Shown: positions 43,958-52,902, counted from the first letter of the stretch. The stretch: DNA of 64,000 bases from Chryseosolibacter sp964438975 (GCA_964438975.1 CAYTMU010000014.1:11856-75855), one strand, 5' to 3'. The notes: generated from the sequence alone by a model not told the origin. Made by a program: numbers and translations.

Positions 43958-44937
43958 TGCAGTTTGTCCACGCCGGTCCGAATTCTCCAATCTATCAATT
44001 TTTGCAACCCCTGCTCAAGCGTGTATTCGTATTTGAAGGCTATCTCGGATTCTGCTTTCTTGGCGGAACCGATCCGATTTTTCACGAACTGCCTTGCATC
44101 GTCTGGTGCGTAGGGCTGGTACTGAACCTTGAGACTGGATTTCTTTAGCTGAAGGATAAGTTCGCACAGGTCTTTGACGGTAGTTTGTATTTCTGTGCCG
44201 ACGTTATAGAATCCGCAATCGGCATCGCTCGTCAACGCGTTGATATTTGCTCGTGCAACATCTTCTACGTAAATAAAGTCATATGCCTGCGAGCCATCTC
44301 CGTTGATAACCGGAGTTTCGTGTGCTTCAATCTTGTTCAGCAGGATGGGGACTACTCCGGTGTACACGGCATGCTGATCTTGGCCAGGTCCATAGACGTT
44401 CATGTAACGGAGCCCGATGACCTTAAGGCCATATCGGTCGTGAAACGCTGTGCACATGGACTCGCCGGCGATCTTCGTCGCACCGTAGAAATTTTTGTTG
44501 TTGAAAGGGTGATCTTCCGTCATGGGCACTTGTACAGCGTCGCCGTAAACAGATGCCGACGAGGAGTAAACGAGCTTCTTTACCTTGTGTCGCACGCAGG
44601 CTTCCAGGACATTGAAGGTGCCAGCGATATTAACTTCGAAGGCTGTGCGCGGAAAGTCTTTGCAATGGAGTAACCACATGGCCGCTAAATGGAACACATA
44701 GTCTACTCCTTCGAATGCTTTATCCAGGATATCGAGGTCTCTTACATCACCTCCGTACGGAAATACGGAGCACCTCGGGTCAGCCGTCACATCAGCGATA
44801 TTCTCAGATTTCCCCCGGGCGAAATTGTCGTAGATTATCACTTCCTTAACAGGATGCTTTAGCAACTCCCGGACGACAAAACCGCCGATAAATCCCGACC
44901 CTCCGATAACGAGTACTTTACTATCCTTTAAGTTCAT
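43954..44937 (-). CDS. NAD-dependent nucleotide-sugar epimerase/dehydratase
   Basis: A 327-residue extended SDR. NAD-binding GGSGFIGG near the N-terminus, catalytic Ser/Tyr/Lys in YSSSASVYG and NFYGATKIAGE, and substrate-binding LRYMNVYGPGQDQHA. AMWLLHCKDFPRTAFEVN replaces the common LAAQ-type segment, marking a subgroup seen in amino-uronic acid loci. Start at ATG 44937; the TTG at 44943 overlapping the upstream stop is possible but less likely. Reaction unknown. Confidence 0.85.
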   Translation of the reverse strand: MNLKDSKVLVIGGSGFIGGFVVRELLKHPVKEVIIYDNFARGKSENIADVTADPRCSVFPYGGDVRDLDILDKAFEGVDYVFHLAAMWLLHCKDFPRTAFEVNIAGTFNVLEACVRHKVKKLVYSSSASVYGDAVQVPMTEDHPFNNKNFYGATKIAGESMCTAFHDRYGLKVIGLRYMNVYGPGQDQHAVYTGVVPILLNKIEAHETPVINGDGSQAYDFIYVEDVARANINALTSDADCGFYNVGTEIQTTVKDLCELILQLKKSSLKVQYQPYAPDDARQFVKNRIGSAKKAESEIAFKYEYTLEQGLQKLIDWRIRTGVDKLQ

Positions 44938-44939
44938 AG

Positions 44940-45848
44940 TCAACGTTGCGTTAATTTTGAATTCCTGATCTGATAAGCGAGTTCTATTGCGGGATTGGCG
45001 TCACCCAGCCCGAAGCCATCGCCATTGAGTATGCCGCGATAGCTGTCAGTGTGTAATTCCGTGAACCCGTCGCTGAATTCTATCTCTTTTCCGCTCATAG
45101 TCAATGAGCGGTAAGTACGCTTCCCTTTAGCCCTGACATCAGCCGGAATATGGTCGTAGTTTATACTCAGTAACCATCGAACATTCGCCCGCTCCAGTTC
45201 CAGGCGGCCTTCCGCCGAGTCCGGCCCCATCCGGTTCACTTCGACATTTTTGACGCTGCCAAAAACCCAGATCAGCATGTCAAAAAAGTGAATTCCGATG
45301 TTAGTGGCTATGCCTCCTGATTTGGCCGGGTCGCCTTTCCAGCTGATGTGATACCAACTTCCACGCGAGGTTATGTAGGTAAGGTCCACGTCGAATTTTT
45401 CACTTGGCTTGCTGGCTTTCACTTTTTCCCGTAATGCTATGATTGCCGGATGCAGTCGCAATTGAAGAATAGTATGTATCCGCCTTCCAGTTTCTTTTTC
45501 GATTTCGGAAAGGGCTTCCACATTCCACGGATTCAAGACAAGCGGCTTTTCGCAAATGGCATCCGCGCCATGTCTCAGTGCAAATCGTATATGCGAATCA
45601 TGCAGATAATTTGGCGTGCAGATACTGACATAGTCGATCTTCGTTCCATGGCGTTTCAATTTGTCGAGATGCCGATCGAATCGCTCAAACTCAGTGAAAA
45701 AGTCAGCCTTCGGAAAATAAGAGTCCAGGACGCCAACCTGATCAAACTTGTCCAGCGCTGCAACGAGGTTGTTATCCGTTTCCTTAATGGCTTTGAGATG
45801 CCTCGGGGCGATATACCCGGCCACTCCGATAAGGGCAAAATTCTTCAT
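44940..45848 (-). CDS. wbpB: Gfo/Idh/MocA oxidoreductase, WbpB-like
   Basis: A 302-residue protein strongly resembling WbpB, the UDP-GlcNAcA 3-dehydrogenase of the 2,3-diacetamido uronic acid pathway. N-terminal MKNFALIGVAGYIAPRHLKAIK, DYVSICTPNYLHDSHIRFAL and CEKPLVLNPWNVEAL with the catalytic Lys are close to the Pseudomonas enzyme as I know it. It is clustered with WbpD- and WbpE-like genes upstream on the same strand, which supports the assignment. Confidence 0.85.
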   Translation of the reverse strand: MKNFALIGVAGYIAPRHLKAIKETDNNLVAALDKFDQVGVLDSYFPKADFFTEFERFDRHLDKLKRHGTKIDYVSICTPNYLHDSHIRFALRHGADAICEKPLVLNPWNVEALSEIEKETGRRIHTILQLRLHPAIIALREKVKASKPSEKFDVDLTYITSRGSWYHISWKGDPAKSGGIATNIGIHFFDMLIWVFGSVKNVEVNRMGPDSAEGRLELERANVRWLLSINYDHIPADVRAKGKRTYRSLTMSGKEIEFSDGFTELHTDSYRGILNGDGFGLGDANPAIELAYQIRNSKLTQR

Positions 45849-45912
45849 ACGTGGTTATTGTTCAAATGTCTAATGTCAATCGCAGAACTCGTGCCGGCAC
45901 CATTCGTACGGG

Positions 45913-46503
45913 CTATCCGGCTTTCGCTACTTGATTATTGCGAAGTTGATACTTCTCGCCGGATTCCATACAGGTCGCATTTCCTTCCTGGTCAAATTCC
46001 AGCTTATGCCCGTACTCGCTCATCCAGCCGGTTTGCCGTGCCGGATTTCCAATCACCAGCGCGTAATCGGGGACATTTTTTGTTACGACCGCGCCGGCCC
46101 CGATAAAAGCATAACGACCAATATCATGGCCGCATACGACCGTGGCATTTGCTCCGATCGACGCGCCGCGTTTGACAATTGTTTTCGAATATTGTTCCCG
46201 GCGGTTAACCGCGCTTCTCGGGTTGATCACATTTGTGAAGACCATCGACGGCCCGAGAAATACATCGTCCTCGCATATGACCCCAGTGTAGATCGAAACG
46301 TTGTTCTGCACCTTTACATTATTTCCGAGGATGACGTCTGGAGAAATAACCACATTCTGTCCGATGTTGCAGTTCTCGCCTATGCGGCAATTCGGCATGA
46401 TGTGTGAAAAATGCCAGATCTTCGTGCCTGCTCCGATGTCGGAACCTTCGTCAATGACGGCGGTCGGATGTGCGAAGTACAGTTTCTTCTCTTCTTCTCC
46501 CAT
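45913..46503 (-). CDS. wbpD: Hexapeptide N-acetyltransferase, WbpD-like
   Basis: A 196-residue left-handed beta-helix acetyltransferase matching WbpD, which acetylates the 3-amino group of UDP-GlcNAc(3N)A. Characteristic stretches: FAHPTAVIDEGSDIGAGTK, IWHFSHIMPNCRIGENC, GPSMVFTNVINPRSAVNR, and GANATVVCGHDIGRYAFIGAG. The start at 46503 is chosen, 1 bp after the WbpE stop at 46505; 46527 would extend it into wbpE. Adjacent to wbpE and wbpB homologues. Confidence 0.88.
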   Translation of the reverse strand: MGEEEKKLYFAHPTAVIDEGSDIGAGTKIWHFSHIMPNCRIGENCNIGQNVVISPDVILGNNVKVQNNVSIYTGVICEDDVFLGPSMVFTNVINPRSAVNRREQYSKTIVKRGASIGANATVVCGHDIGRYAFIGAGAVVTKNVPDYALVIGNPARQTGWMSEYGHKLEFDQEGNATCMESGEKYQLRNNQVAKAG

Positions 46504-46504
46504 T

Positions 46505-47623
46505 TCAGAATCGGTTAACGACGTCACAAATGTAGGAAAGCTGATCTTGTTCCAGCTCGGTGTGGATCGGAAGCGAAATTACAGTTTTTGAGAGTCTTTC
46601 CGTAACTGGGAAGGAGCCCTCACCAAACCCGGGACGCTGATATGCTGGCTGCTGGTGCAGCGGCACGGGATAATATATCATGGAAGGGATGCCGTTCGCA
46701 GTGAGGTGCTTTTGAAACTCGTTCCGGTCTCTTCCTGTGATCTTAACAGTGTATTGATGGAAGACGTGGCTTGAACGACCGCTCCGAACGGGGGTGATCA
46801 CATGCCGGGCGGTAAGATGTTGATCGTAAAAGTCAGCGGCTTCTCGGCGACGAGCTTCGTATTCTTTCAGATACTTGAGTTTGACGTTCAATATGGCGGC
46901 CTGCAATGTGTCGAGCCTGCTGTTGATGCCGATGATATCATGGTGGTATTTGACACGCTGGCCGTGGTTCGCCATCATTCTCAATGTTTCGGCGAGTTTG
47001 ACATCGCGTGTAAACACTGCGCCACCATCACCAAAGCAACCCAGGTTCTTCGACGGGAAAAAGGAAGTTGTACCGATCGATCCCATTGTCCCGGCCGTCG
47101 CACGAGAGCCGTCTGAAAATTTGTACTCGGCCCCGAGTGCCTGGGCAGCATCTTCAATGACATGGAGGTTGTATTTCCCGGCGATCGCCAGGATCGGTTC
47201 CATGTCTGCACATTGCCCGTACAGGTGCACAGGCACGATCGCCTTGGTTCGCTCTGTTATCAGCGATTCGATCTGCTCAACGTCGATATTAAAGGTATCT
47301 TTGTCGACATCCGCGAAGACTGGGGTAAGACCTAACAGCGCGATCACTTCAGCTGTTGCTACATACGTATGAACGGGAACGATTACTTCGTCACCTGCGC
47401 GCAATCCAAGTGCCATCATCGCCAACTGTAGCGCATCCGTTCCGTTTGCGCAGGGGATCACATGCTCAACACTTGCGTATTTGCCCAATGCTTCTGCGAA
47501 TTGCTTCACCTGCGGGCCCTGGATAAACGCAGTTGAAGTGATCACTTCTTCCATAGCCTGGTCGATCTCAGGTTTTATCCTGAGATATTGCCTGTGCAGA
47601 TCGACCATTTTTATCTTTTCCAT
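46505..47623 (-). CDS. wbpE: DegT-family aminotransferase, WbpE-like
   Basis: A 372-residue PLP enzyme resembling WbpE, which transaminates the 3-keto intermediate made by WbpB. Key parts: MVDLHRQYLRIKPEIDQAM, CANGTDALQLAMMALGL, VPVHLYGQCADMEPI, IEDAAQALGAEYK, PLP-Lys in SFFPSKNLGCFGDGGAVF, and NSRLDTLQAAILNVKL. The start at ATG 47623 is chosen; a longer in-frame ORF to 47758 runs through an intergenic repeat into galE and gives implausible sequence. Confidence 0.88.
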   Translation of the reverse strand: MEKIKMVDLHRQYLRIKPEIDQAMEEVITSTAFIQGPQVKQFAEALGKYASVEHVIPCANGTDALQLAMMALGLRAGDEVIVPVHTYVATAEVIALLGLTPVFADVDKDTFNIDVEQIESLITERTKAIVPVHLYGQCADMEPILAIAGKYNLHVIEDAAQALGAEYKFSDGSRATAGTMGSIGTTSFFPSKNLGCFGDGGAVFTRDVKLAETLRMMANHGQRVKYHHDIIGINSRLDTLQAAILNVKLKYLKEYEARRREAADFYDQHLTARHVITPVRSGRSSHVFHQYTVKITGRDRNEFQKHLTANGIPSMIYYPVPLHQQPAYQRPGFGEGSFPVTERLSKTVISLPIHTELEQDQLSYICDVVNRF

Positions 47624-47639
47624 GTTGGTTGTTGTTGTG

Positions 47640-47729
47640 TCTGGTCCACAGTCGACAGTCCACCGACAACAGTCGACTGTCAGGGTCCATTCTCTTAGCT
47701 GTGGTCTGTCAACCGTGGACCGTCGACCA
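47640..47729. repeat. Intergenic degenerate repeat, GTCGAC/GTGGAC words
   Basis: About 90 bp between galE and wbpE built from variants of CAGTCGACAGTCCAC and CCGTGGACCGTCGAC in both orientations. It includes a 16-mer (47712-47727) that matches 13946-13961 at 15 of 16 positions. Self-complementary words such as GTCGAC allow several hairpins. No promoter box was seen in it. Confidence 0.65.
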
Positions 47730-48740
47730 TTAAATCCTCTTCTCCCACTCCCACGCATGACGCAGTGCGTCAGCGATCGAGTACTGTGTCTTCCACTGTA
47801 GTTTTGCGTTTAGCTTTGCCGGGTTGGCATACACTTTTACAACGTCTCCGGTGCGTCGGGGTCCGATCGTAAAGTTGAGTTTCACACCTGTCACTTCCTG
47901 GAACTGGTTGACGAGTTCCAGTACCGAGACACCGTTGCCGGTTCCAAGGTTGAAAGGCTCATACAATATTTTGTCCTTTTGCTGTGCGAGATACTCCATC
48001 GCCTTCACATGTGCGTTCGCAAGGTCTACGACGTGAATAAAGTCGCGGATGTTTGTGCCATCAGGGGTATCGTAGTCGTTGCCGAAGATCGTAAGTTTCT
48101 CCCGCTTTCCTGATGCAGTCTGCGTGATGTATGGAACCAGGTTGTTGGGAACTCCTATAGGCAGTTCACCGATCAATGCACTCGGATGAGCGCCAATCGG
48201 GTTGAAGTATCGCAGGGAAATGATGCGCAATCCCGCTGCACAGGAATCTTCAAGTATCCGCTCACTCATCTGCTTGGTAGCTCCATACGGCGATTCCGCG
48301 CGTTTGAATGGCGCGTTCTCGCTCACGGGTATTTCGTCTGGCTGACCATAGACGGTACAAGAGGAAGAAAAAATGATATCGCTGACGCCATGAGCTTTCA
48401 TTACTTTCAGCAAGCTGACGAGGGAGCCGAGGTTGTTTTGATAGTACATCAATGGCTCTTGTACGGACTCGCCGACGGACTTGTATGCTGCAAAATGGAG
48501 AACACAGGAGATCGGTCCCTGGGTTTCAAAGATCTTGTTTAGAAACGCTTCGTCCGCACAGTCGCCTTTGTGAAAGTTAGGCTTGGATCCGGTGATCTGT
48601 TCAATACCGCTGAGCAGGGTCTGATCACTGCGGGAGAGATCGTCGACGACTACGGGGTCGTAGCCGGCGTTGAACAGTTCGACGACAGCGTGTGCGCCAA
48701 TATATCCGGCTCCGCCGGTAACAAGTACTTTCTTCTTCAT
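47730..48740 (-). CDS. galE: UDP-glucose 4-epimerase
   Basis: A 336-residue SDR epimerase interconverting UDP-Glc/UDP-Gal (or the GlcNAc/GalNAc pair). NAD site VTGGAGYIGAHAVVEL; VVDDLSRSDQT; catalytic residues in SSSCTVYG and SPYGATKQMSE; and GALE-specific YFNPIGAHPS, IGVPNNLVPYITQ, VVDLANAHVKA. Starts inside the dehydrogenase stop (ATGA overlap). Confidence 0.93.
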   Translation of the reverse strand: MKKKVLVTGGAGYIGAHAVVELFNAGYDPVVVDDLSRSDQTLLSGIEQITGSKPNFHKGDCADEAFLNKIFETQGPISCVLHFAAYKSVGESVQEPLMYYQNNLGSLVSLLKVMKAHGVSDIIFSSSCTVYGQPDEIPVSENAPFKRAESPYGATKQMSERILEDSCAAGLRIISLRYFNPIGAHPSALIGELPIGVPNNLVPYITQTASGKREKLTIFGNDYDTPDGTNIRDFIHVVDLANAHVKAMEYLAQQKDKILYEPFNLGTGNGVSVLELVNQFQEVTGVKLNFTIGPRRTGDVVKVYANPAKLNAKLQWKTQYSIADALRHAWEWEKRI

Positions 48741-49987
48741 AAGCGGGCAGTGACTAGCGAGGGATCAAGGAACCCCTTGACGTCGTACGTAATTGATCTT
48801 TCGTGTCTGAGTGATTTCCAGTCGAGATCGCGGAACTCTTTATGTCCAACGGCCAGGACAAGCGCATCGTAATGTTTACCAGGTGCTGAGATGACCGTGA
48901 GCCCGTATTCGTGTTTCACCTCGGCAGGGTCGGCATGAGGATCATAGATCTCAACCTGCGTGCCGTACGATTTGAGTTCGCTGATCACGTCAACGACCCG
49001 GCTGTTGCGAATATCGGGGCAGTCTTCTTTGAACGTAATGCCGAGTACGAGGACCCGTGCCTTGTTGATGGCGATGTCTTCTTTTGCCATCAGTTTGATG
49101 ACGCTGTTGGCAATGTAGATCCCCATATTATCGTTGATCTTGCGGCCGGCGAGGATCACCTGCGAATGGTATCCGAGACTTTCTGCTTTGTGTGTGAGGT
49201 AATACGGATCCACTCCGATGCAGTGTCCGCCGACGAGTCCTGGTTTGAATGGAAGAAAATTCCATTTCGTGCCGGCCGCTTCGAGCACTTCGTTGGTGTC
49301 AATTCCGATCCGGTCGAAGATCAGCGCCAACTCATTTACAAACGCAATGTTGATATCCCGCTGTGAGTTCTCGATCACCTTCGCGGCTTCTGCCACTTTG
49401 ATCGATGATGCCTTGTGTGTGCCAGCTTTGATAACTCGCTGATATAGCTGATCCACTTTGTCGGCGGTCTCGGGGGTGCTTCCACTCGTCACCTTCTTGA
49501 TCGTCGTAACCCGGTGGAGTTTATCACCGGGATTGATGCGTTCGGGTGAGTAGCCACAGAAGAAATCTTGGTTGAACTTCAATCCGCTTTGTTCCTCGAG
49601 GATCGGAACGCAGACCTCCTCGGTGCATCCCGGATATACAGTGGACTCATAGATAACGATATCACCCTTTTTCAAAACGCTGCCGACTGTCCGGCTTGCG
49701 CCCATCAACGGACGAAGATCGGGCTTCTTCGATTCGTCGACCGGTGTTGGCACTGTTACTATGAAGTAGTTGACGGCACGCAAATCCTCCTTGTCGGAAG
49801 AGAACAACAGTTTCGTTGATGCCTTCAGTTCGTCCGGCTCTACTTCGCGGGTTCGGTCAACGCCGCGTCTTAATTCTGCGATCCGTTCGTCGTTGATATC
49901 GAATCCGATTACGTCGATCACCTTTCCGAATTCGACGGCGAGCGGAAGCCCCACGTAGCCCAGTCCAATAATGCCTATTTTATCCAT
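48737..49987 (-). CDS. UDP-HexNAc/hexose 6-dehydrogenase (TviB/WbpO-like)
   Basis: A 416-residue nucleotide-sugar dehydrogenase that oxidises C6 to a carboxylate. NAD site IGIIGLGYVGLPLAVEFG; PTPVDESKKPDL; YESTVYPGCTEEVC; catalytic Cys in GLVGGHCIGVDPYYL; GITFKEDCPDIRNS. The sequence class is TviB/WbpO, whose members use UDP-GlcNAc or UDP-GalNAc. In this operon it most simply supplies UDP-GlcNAcA to the WbpB-E-D steps. It lies 6 bp downstream of the CapI-type epimerase. Confidence 0.92.
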   Translation of the reverse strand: MDKIGIIGLGYVGLPLAVEFGKVIDVIGFDINDERIAELRRGVDRTREVEPDELKASTKLLFSSDKEDLRAVNYFIVTVPTPVDESKKPDLRPLMGASRTVGSVLKKGDIVIYESTVYPGCTEEVCVPILEEQSGLKFNQDFFCGYSPERINPGDKLHRVTTIKKVTSGSTPETADKVDQLYQRVIKAGTHKASSIKVAEAAKVIENSQRDINIAFVNELALIFDRIGIDTNEVLEAAGTKWNFLPFKPGLVGGHCIGVDPYYLTHKAESLGYHSQVILAGRKINDNMGIYIANSVIKLMAKEDIAINKARVLVLGITFKEDCPDIRNSRVVDVISELKSYGTQVEIYDPHADPAEVKHEYGLTVISAPGKHYDALVLAVGHKEFRDLDWKSLRHERSITYDVKGFLDPSLVTARL

Positions 49988-49993
49988 TCTATG

Positions 49994-51019
49994 TTAGTTC
50001 TGTATTTTATAGTAATCGCGGTACCAGTCCACGAAGTTCCCGATTCCAACCTCGATAGGTGTCGACGGCTTGAACCCGACGTCACGCATCAGGTCTTCGA
50101 CGTCTGCATACGTCTCCGGGACATCACCGTCCTGGATCGGCATGAAATTCCGGATAGCTTTCTTTCCAAGCTTTTCTTCAATGATCTCGATGAAGCGCAT
50201 CAGTTCAACGGGCTTGTTGTTGCCAATGTTGTAAATGCGGTACGGTGCAAAGCTGGATGACGGATCGGGGGCCATGCCACTCCATGTCGGATCCGGGGCC
50301 GGTTTTCGCGGTATCAAACGTACGATCGATTCAACGATGTCATCAACGTATGTAAAGTCCCGCTTCATTTTACCGTTGTTGTAAACATCAATCGGCTTGC
50401 CTTCTACAATTGCTTTTGTGAATAGGAAAAGCGCCATATCCGGTCGACCCCACGGACCGTACACGGTGAAAAACCGGAGACCGGTAGTGGGCAGGTCATA
50501 TAGCGCGGAGTATGTGTGTGCCATCAGCTCGTTTGACTTCTTGGAGGCGGCATACAACGATATCGGGTGGTCGACGTTATGATGGATCGAGAAGGGCATT
50601 TTCTTGTTTGCGCCGTACACTGAGCTGGACGAGGCGTAGATCAGGTGCCCTGCTTTGTTGTGTCGACAGGCTTCCAGGATATTCAGAAATCCGTGAAGAT
50701 TGCTTTCCAGGTACGCGTGTGGGTTGATGAGGGAATATCTGACACCCGCCTGCGCAGCAAGGTTCACGACACATGTGAACTCGTTTTCAGCAAACAGCTG
50801 GTTAATTCCTGCGGCGTCTGAGAGTTCGACTTGCCGGAAGGTAAAGTCGGGAAGTTGTCGGAGGATGGCCAGGCGAGATTCCTTCAGCGTCACATCGTAG
50901 TAGTCGTTCATGTTATCGATGCCGACCACTTGATAGCCATGTTCGCTTGCTTTTCTCGCAAGGTGAAACCCGATAAAGCCTGCGGCTCCGGTGATAAGAA
51001 TTTTCCCGATTGAGGACAT
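49994..51019 (-). CDS. UDP-hexuronate 4-epimerase (CapI/LspL-like)
   Basis: A 341-residue SDR. The N-terminus ITGAAGFIGFHLARKASEHG and the marker IDNMNDYYDVTLKESRLAIL are typical of UDP-glucuronate 4-epimerases. Catalytic YASSSSVYGANKKMPF and YAASKKSNELMAH, plus FTVYGPWGRPDMALFLFTKAI, complete the match. It interconverts gluco- and galacto-configured UDP-uronic acids. First gene of the twelve-gene minus-strand operon; a TATTTTTG promoter box lies 30 bp upstream. Confidence 0.9.
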   Translation of the reverse strand: MSSIGKILITGAAGFIGFHLARKASEHGYQVVGIDNMNDYYDVTLKESRLAILRQLPDFTFRQVELSDAAGINQLFAENEFTCVVNLAAQAGVRYSLINPHAYLESNLHGFLNILEACRHNKAGHLIYASSSSVYGANKKMPFSIHHNVDHPISLYAASKKSNELMAHTYSALYDLPTTGLRFFTVYGPWGRPDMALFLFTKAIVEGKPIDVYNNGKMKRDFTYVDDIVESIVRLIPRKPAPDPTWSGMAPDPSSSFAPYRIYNIGNNKPVELMRFIEIIEEKLGKKAIRNFMPIQDGDVPETYADVEDLMRDVGFKPSTPIEVGIGNFVDWYRDYYKIQN

Positions 51020-51048
51020 TAGTGGTAGTGGATCGTTTAAGAAGAGCG

Positions 51049-51056
51049 CAAAAATA
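51049..51056 (-). promoter_or_regulatory. -7 promoter box of the minus-strand polysaccharide operon
   Basis: TATTTTTG on the minus strand matches TAnnTTTG exactly, about 30 bp before the epimerase ATG. The 90-bp gap is shared with the divergent Wzz-like gene. No consensus TTTG 19 bp upstream. Confidence 0.45.
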
Positions 51057-51108
51057 TGAAGTTTAGACTTATTGTGTATAAATTGGGGCTTCCTTTATCA
51101 GATAAAGA

Positions 51109-52155
51109 ATGGAAGAGCCAAAACAAAAGCCCGACCGTGCTGATGAGATTGATCTGGCGGACTTTTTCCGTTGGGTAGGACGAGGATTCTCAAATCTCGG
51201 CACATCCATCATCGGGGGCATCGCCAGCTTGCGCAATCAATTCTTCCAAAACCGAGTGTTCTTCGGCAGCATCATTTTATTGGGATTGGTTTTGGGGGCG
51301 CTTTACTCCGAGTTGCTGAAGAGGGACCACTATCGCTCATCGATGGTTCTGAGCTGCGATTATCTCAACGAGGAAGCACTGAAGAATCAGATACAAAAAT
51401 TCAATCTTCTCGCACTTGAAACAGATCGGGACGGGCTTCAGGAGGCATTTGTGATTGATGCGGCAACGGCTAAGAATGTTTTGAAGTTTGATTTCAGGCC
51501 CCTGGTTTCAGAAGATGACGTCGTGAAGATCGAAATTCTCCGGCAACAACTCAATAGTATTGTTGGTGAACGAAGGGAACTTGTCAACGAGGTGATAAAC
51601 CAACTTGAAATTGAAAGGAAAAGTACCTACGAGATAAGTGTGTACGTCTACGATCCTGATATTGTCAAGCCACTTGAAAAGGCGTTGGTTGACTATTTCA
51701 GGAGTAATCCCTACATAAAATCAAGGATCGAAGCGAACAGGGAGAGGCTTACGCGCCGCCAGGCCAAATTGGAGGGGGAACTGAGAAAGCTCGACAGCCT
51801 GAAGGCTGTAATGGTCCAGAACTACCGGTCTCTTGCGGAGAAAGGCCGGGGGACAAACAATGTGGTGGTTGGAGCGGAGGAAGGCATTGCTGATCCGCTG
51901 AAAGTTGTCAGCGCCGATCTGAAGATCTATAACGAACTTGAGGAGGTACGACGAAAACTGGCGTTGTCTTCCGATTTTGAGGTGGTTGAAGGATTCACCT
52001 CGTTCAAACAGCCCGATACCGCGGGTCTGGCAGACGTCCTTGCTGCATCACTGTTGATCTCGATCATAGTCGGATATCTAATCCTCGGGGCTCGCCGATT
52101 TGATCGCGTACTGGCCGAGTATCCGAAAAAGACGCAACGTGCTAGCCAGGCTTAA
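51109..52155 (+). CDS. Wzz-like chain-length determinant family protein
   Basis: A 348-residue inner-membrane protein with two transmembrane helices (about 50-68 and 310-328) enclosing a large, mainly helical periplasmic domain rich in coiled-coil heptads (ERLTRRQAKLEGELRKLDSL). This is the topology of Wzz/PCP proteins. Sequence similarity to classical Wzz is low: a proline-rich TM2 motif is missing, and no cytoplasmic tyrosine kinase is attached. Position beside the polysaccharide operon supports the call. Its 3' end overlaps ccmB by 17 bp. Confidence 0.7.
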   Translation: MEEPKQKPDRADEIDLADFFRWVGRGFSNLGTSIIGGIASLRNQFFQNRVFFGSIILLGLVLGALYSELLKRDHYRSSMVLSCDYLNEEALKNQIQKFNLLALETDRDGLQEAFVIDAATAKNVLKFDFRPLVSEDDVVKIEILRQQLNSIVGERRELVNEVINQLEIERKSTYEISVYVYDPDIVKPLEKALVDYFRSNPYIKSRIEANRERLTRRQAKLEGELRKLDSLKAVMVQNYRSLAEKGRGTNNVVVGAEEGIADPLKVVSADLKIYNELEEVRRKLALSSDFEVVEGFTSFKQPDTAGLADVLAASLLISIIVGYLILGARRFDRVLAEYPKKTQRASQA

Positions 52156-52804
52156 GACCCTTCTTCTCAAGGAGTTCAAGCTGGAGCTGCGCCGCCAGTC
52201 TGTTATTTCCGGTATAGCGCTTTACCTGCTCAGCCTCATTTTTATTTGCTACCTCACATTCAGTCTTCGACGCGATACTATTAACGAGGCTACCTGGTCG
52301 GCGCTTTTTTGGTTGACGATATTGTTCTCGGTCGTCAACTCTGTTGCGAAGAGTTTTATTGGTGAAAAGAAAGGAACTGCCATATATTATTATTCGATTG
52401 CCAGTCCTCAATTGATAATTGTTTCTAAAATTATATACAACGCAGTATTATGTTTTGTTCTTTCGGTGGCGGGATATGTGCTGTTCCAACTGTTTATTGA
52501 TAATCCGGTTGAGGATCACAGTTTCTTTCTTTTACTGCTCGTGTTGACCTCCATCGGTTTTTCAGGCGCTCTTACACTTATATCGGGTATCGCTTCCCGG
52601 GCGAGTAATAGTAATATCCTGATGGCAGTTCTGAGCTTTCCGATTGTCATCAGCATCCTGCTGATGGCCATTCGCGTCACTAAGAATGTGCTGGATGGAA
52701 TCGATCGGTCAGCGAGCTACGACGAATTGCTTAACCTGGTGGCAATTAACGGTATCCTGGCCGGTTTGGCGTGGTTGCTCTTTCCCTATATCTGGCGAAG
52801 TTAG
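52139..52804 (+). CDS. ccmB: Haem exporter protein CcmB
   Basis: A 221-residue membrane protein with six transmembrane segments, the permease subunit of the CcmAB transporter that releases holo-CcmE. Family start LARLKTLLLKEFKLELRRQ, then FSVVNSVAKSFIGEKKGT and YYYSIASPQLIIVSKIIYN. A GTG start at 52139 is chosen since the family N-terminus begins right after it; it lies inside the Wzz-like gene. No ccmA ATPase gene is adjacent. Confidence 0.87.
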   Translation: MLARLKTLLLKEFKLELRRQSVISGIALYLLSLIFICYLTFSLRRDTINEATWSALFWLTILFSVVNSVAKSFIGEKKGTAIYYYSIASPQLIIVSKIIYNAVLCFVLSVAGYVLFQLFIDNPVEDHSFFLLLLVLTSIGFSGALTLISGIASRASNSNILMAVLSFPIVISILLMAIRVTKNVLDGIDRSASYDELLNLVAINGILAGLAWLLFPYIWRS

Positions 52805-52902
52805 GCAGGCGATTAATTCCGCGGTCGAATTCGTTATTCGTCGTTTCGTGGCTACCTTGCGGTGTTTTTGGTGCGGGTCGATTCCGAAAACCAACTCAGA
52901 TC

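Noticed and set aside
47624..47758. 45-residue extension of the WbpE-like protein
   Set aside because: Encoded by intergenic GTCGAC repeat and the end of galE; WbpE homology starts at 47623.
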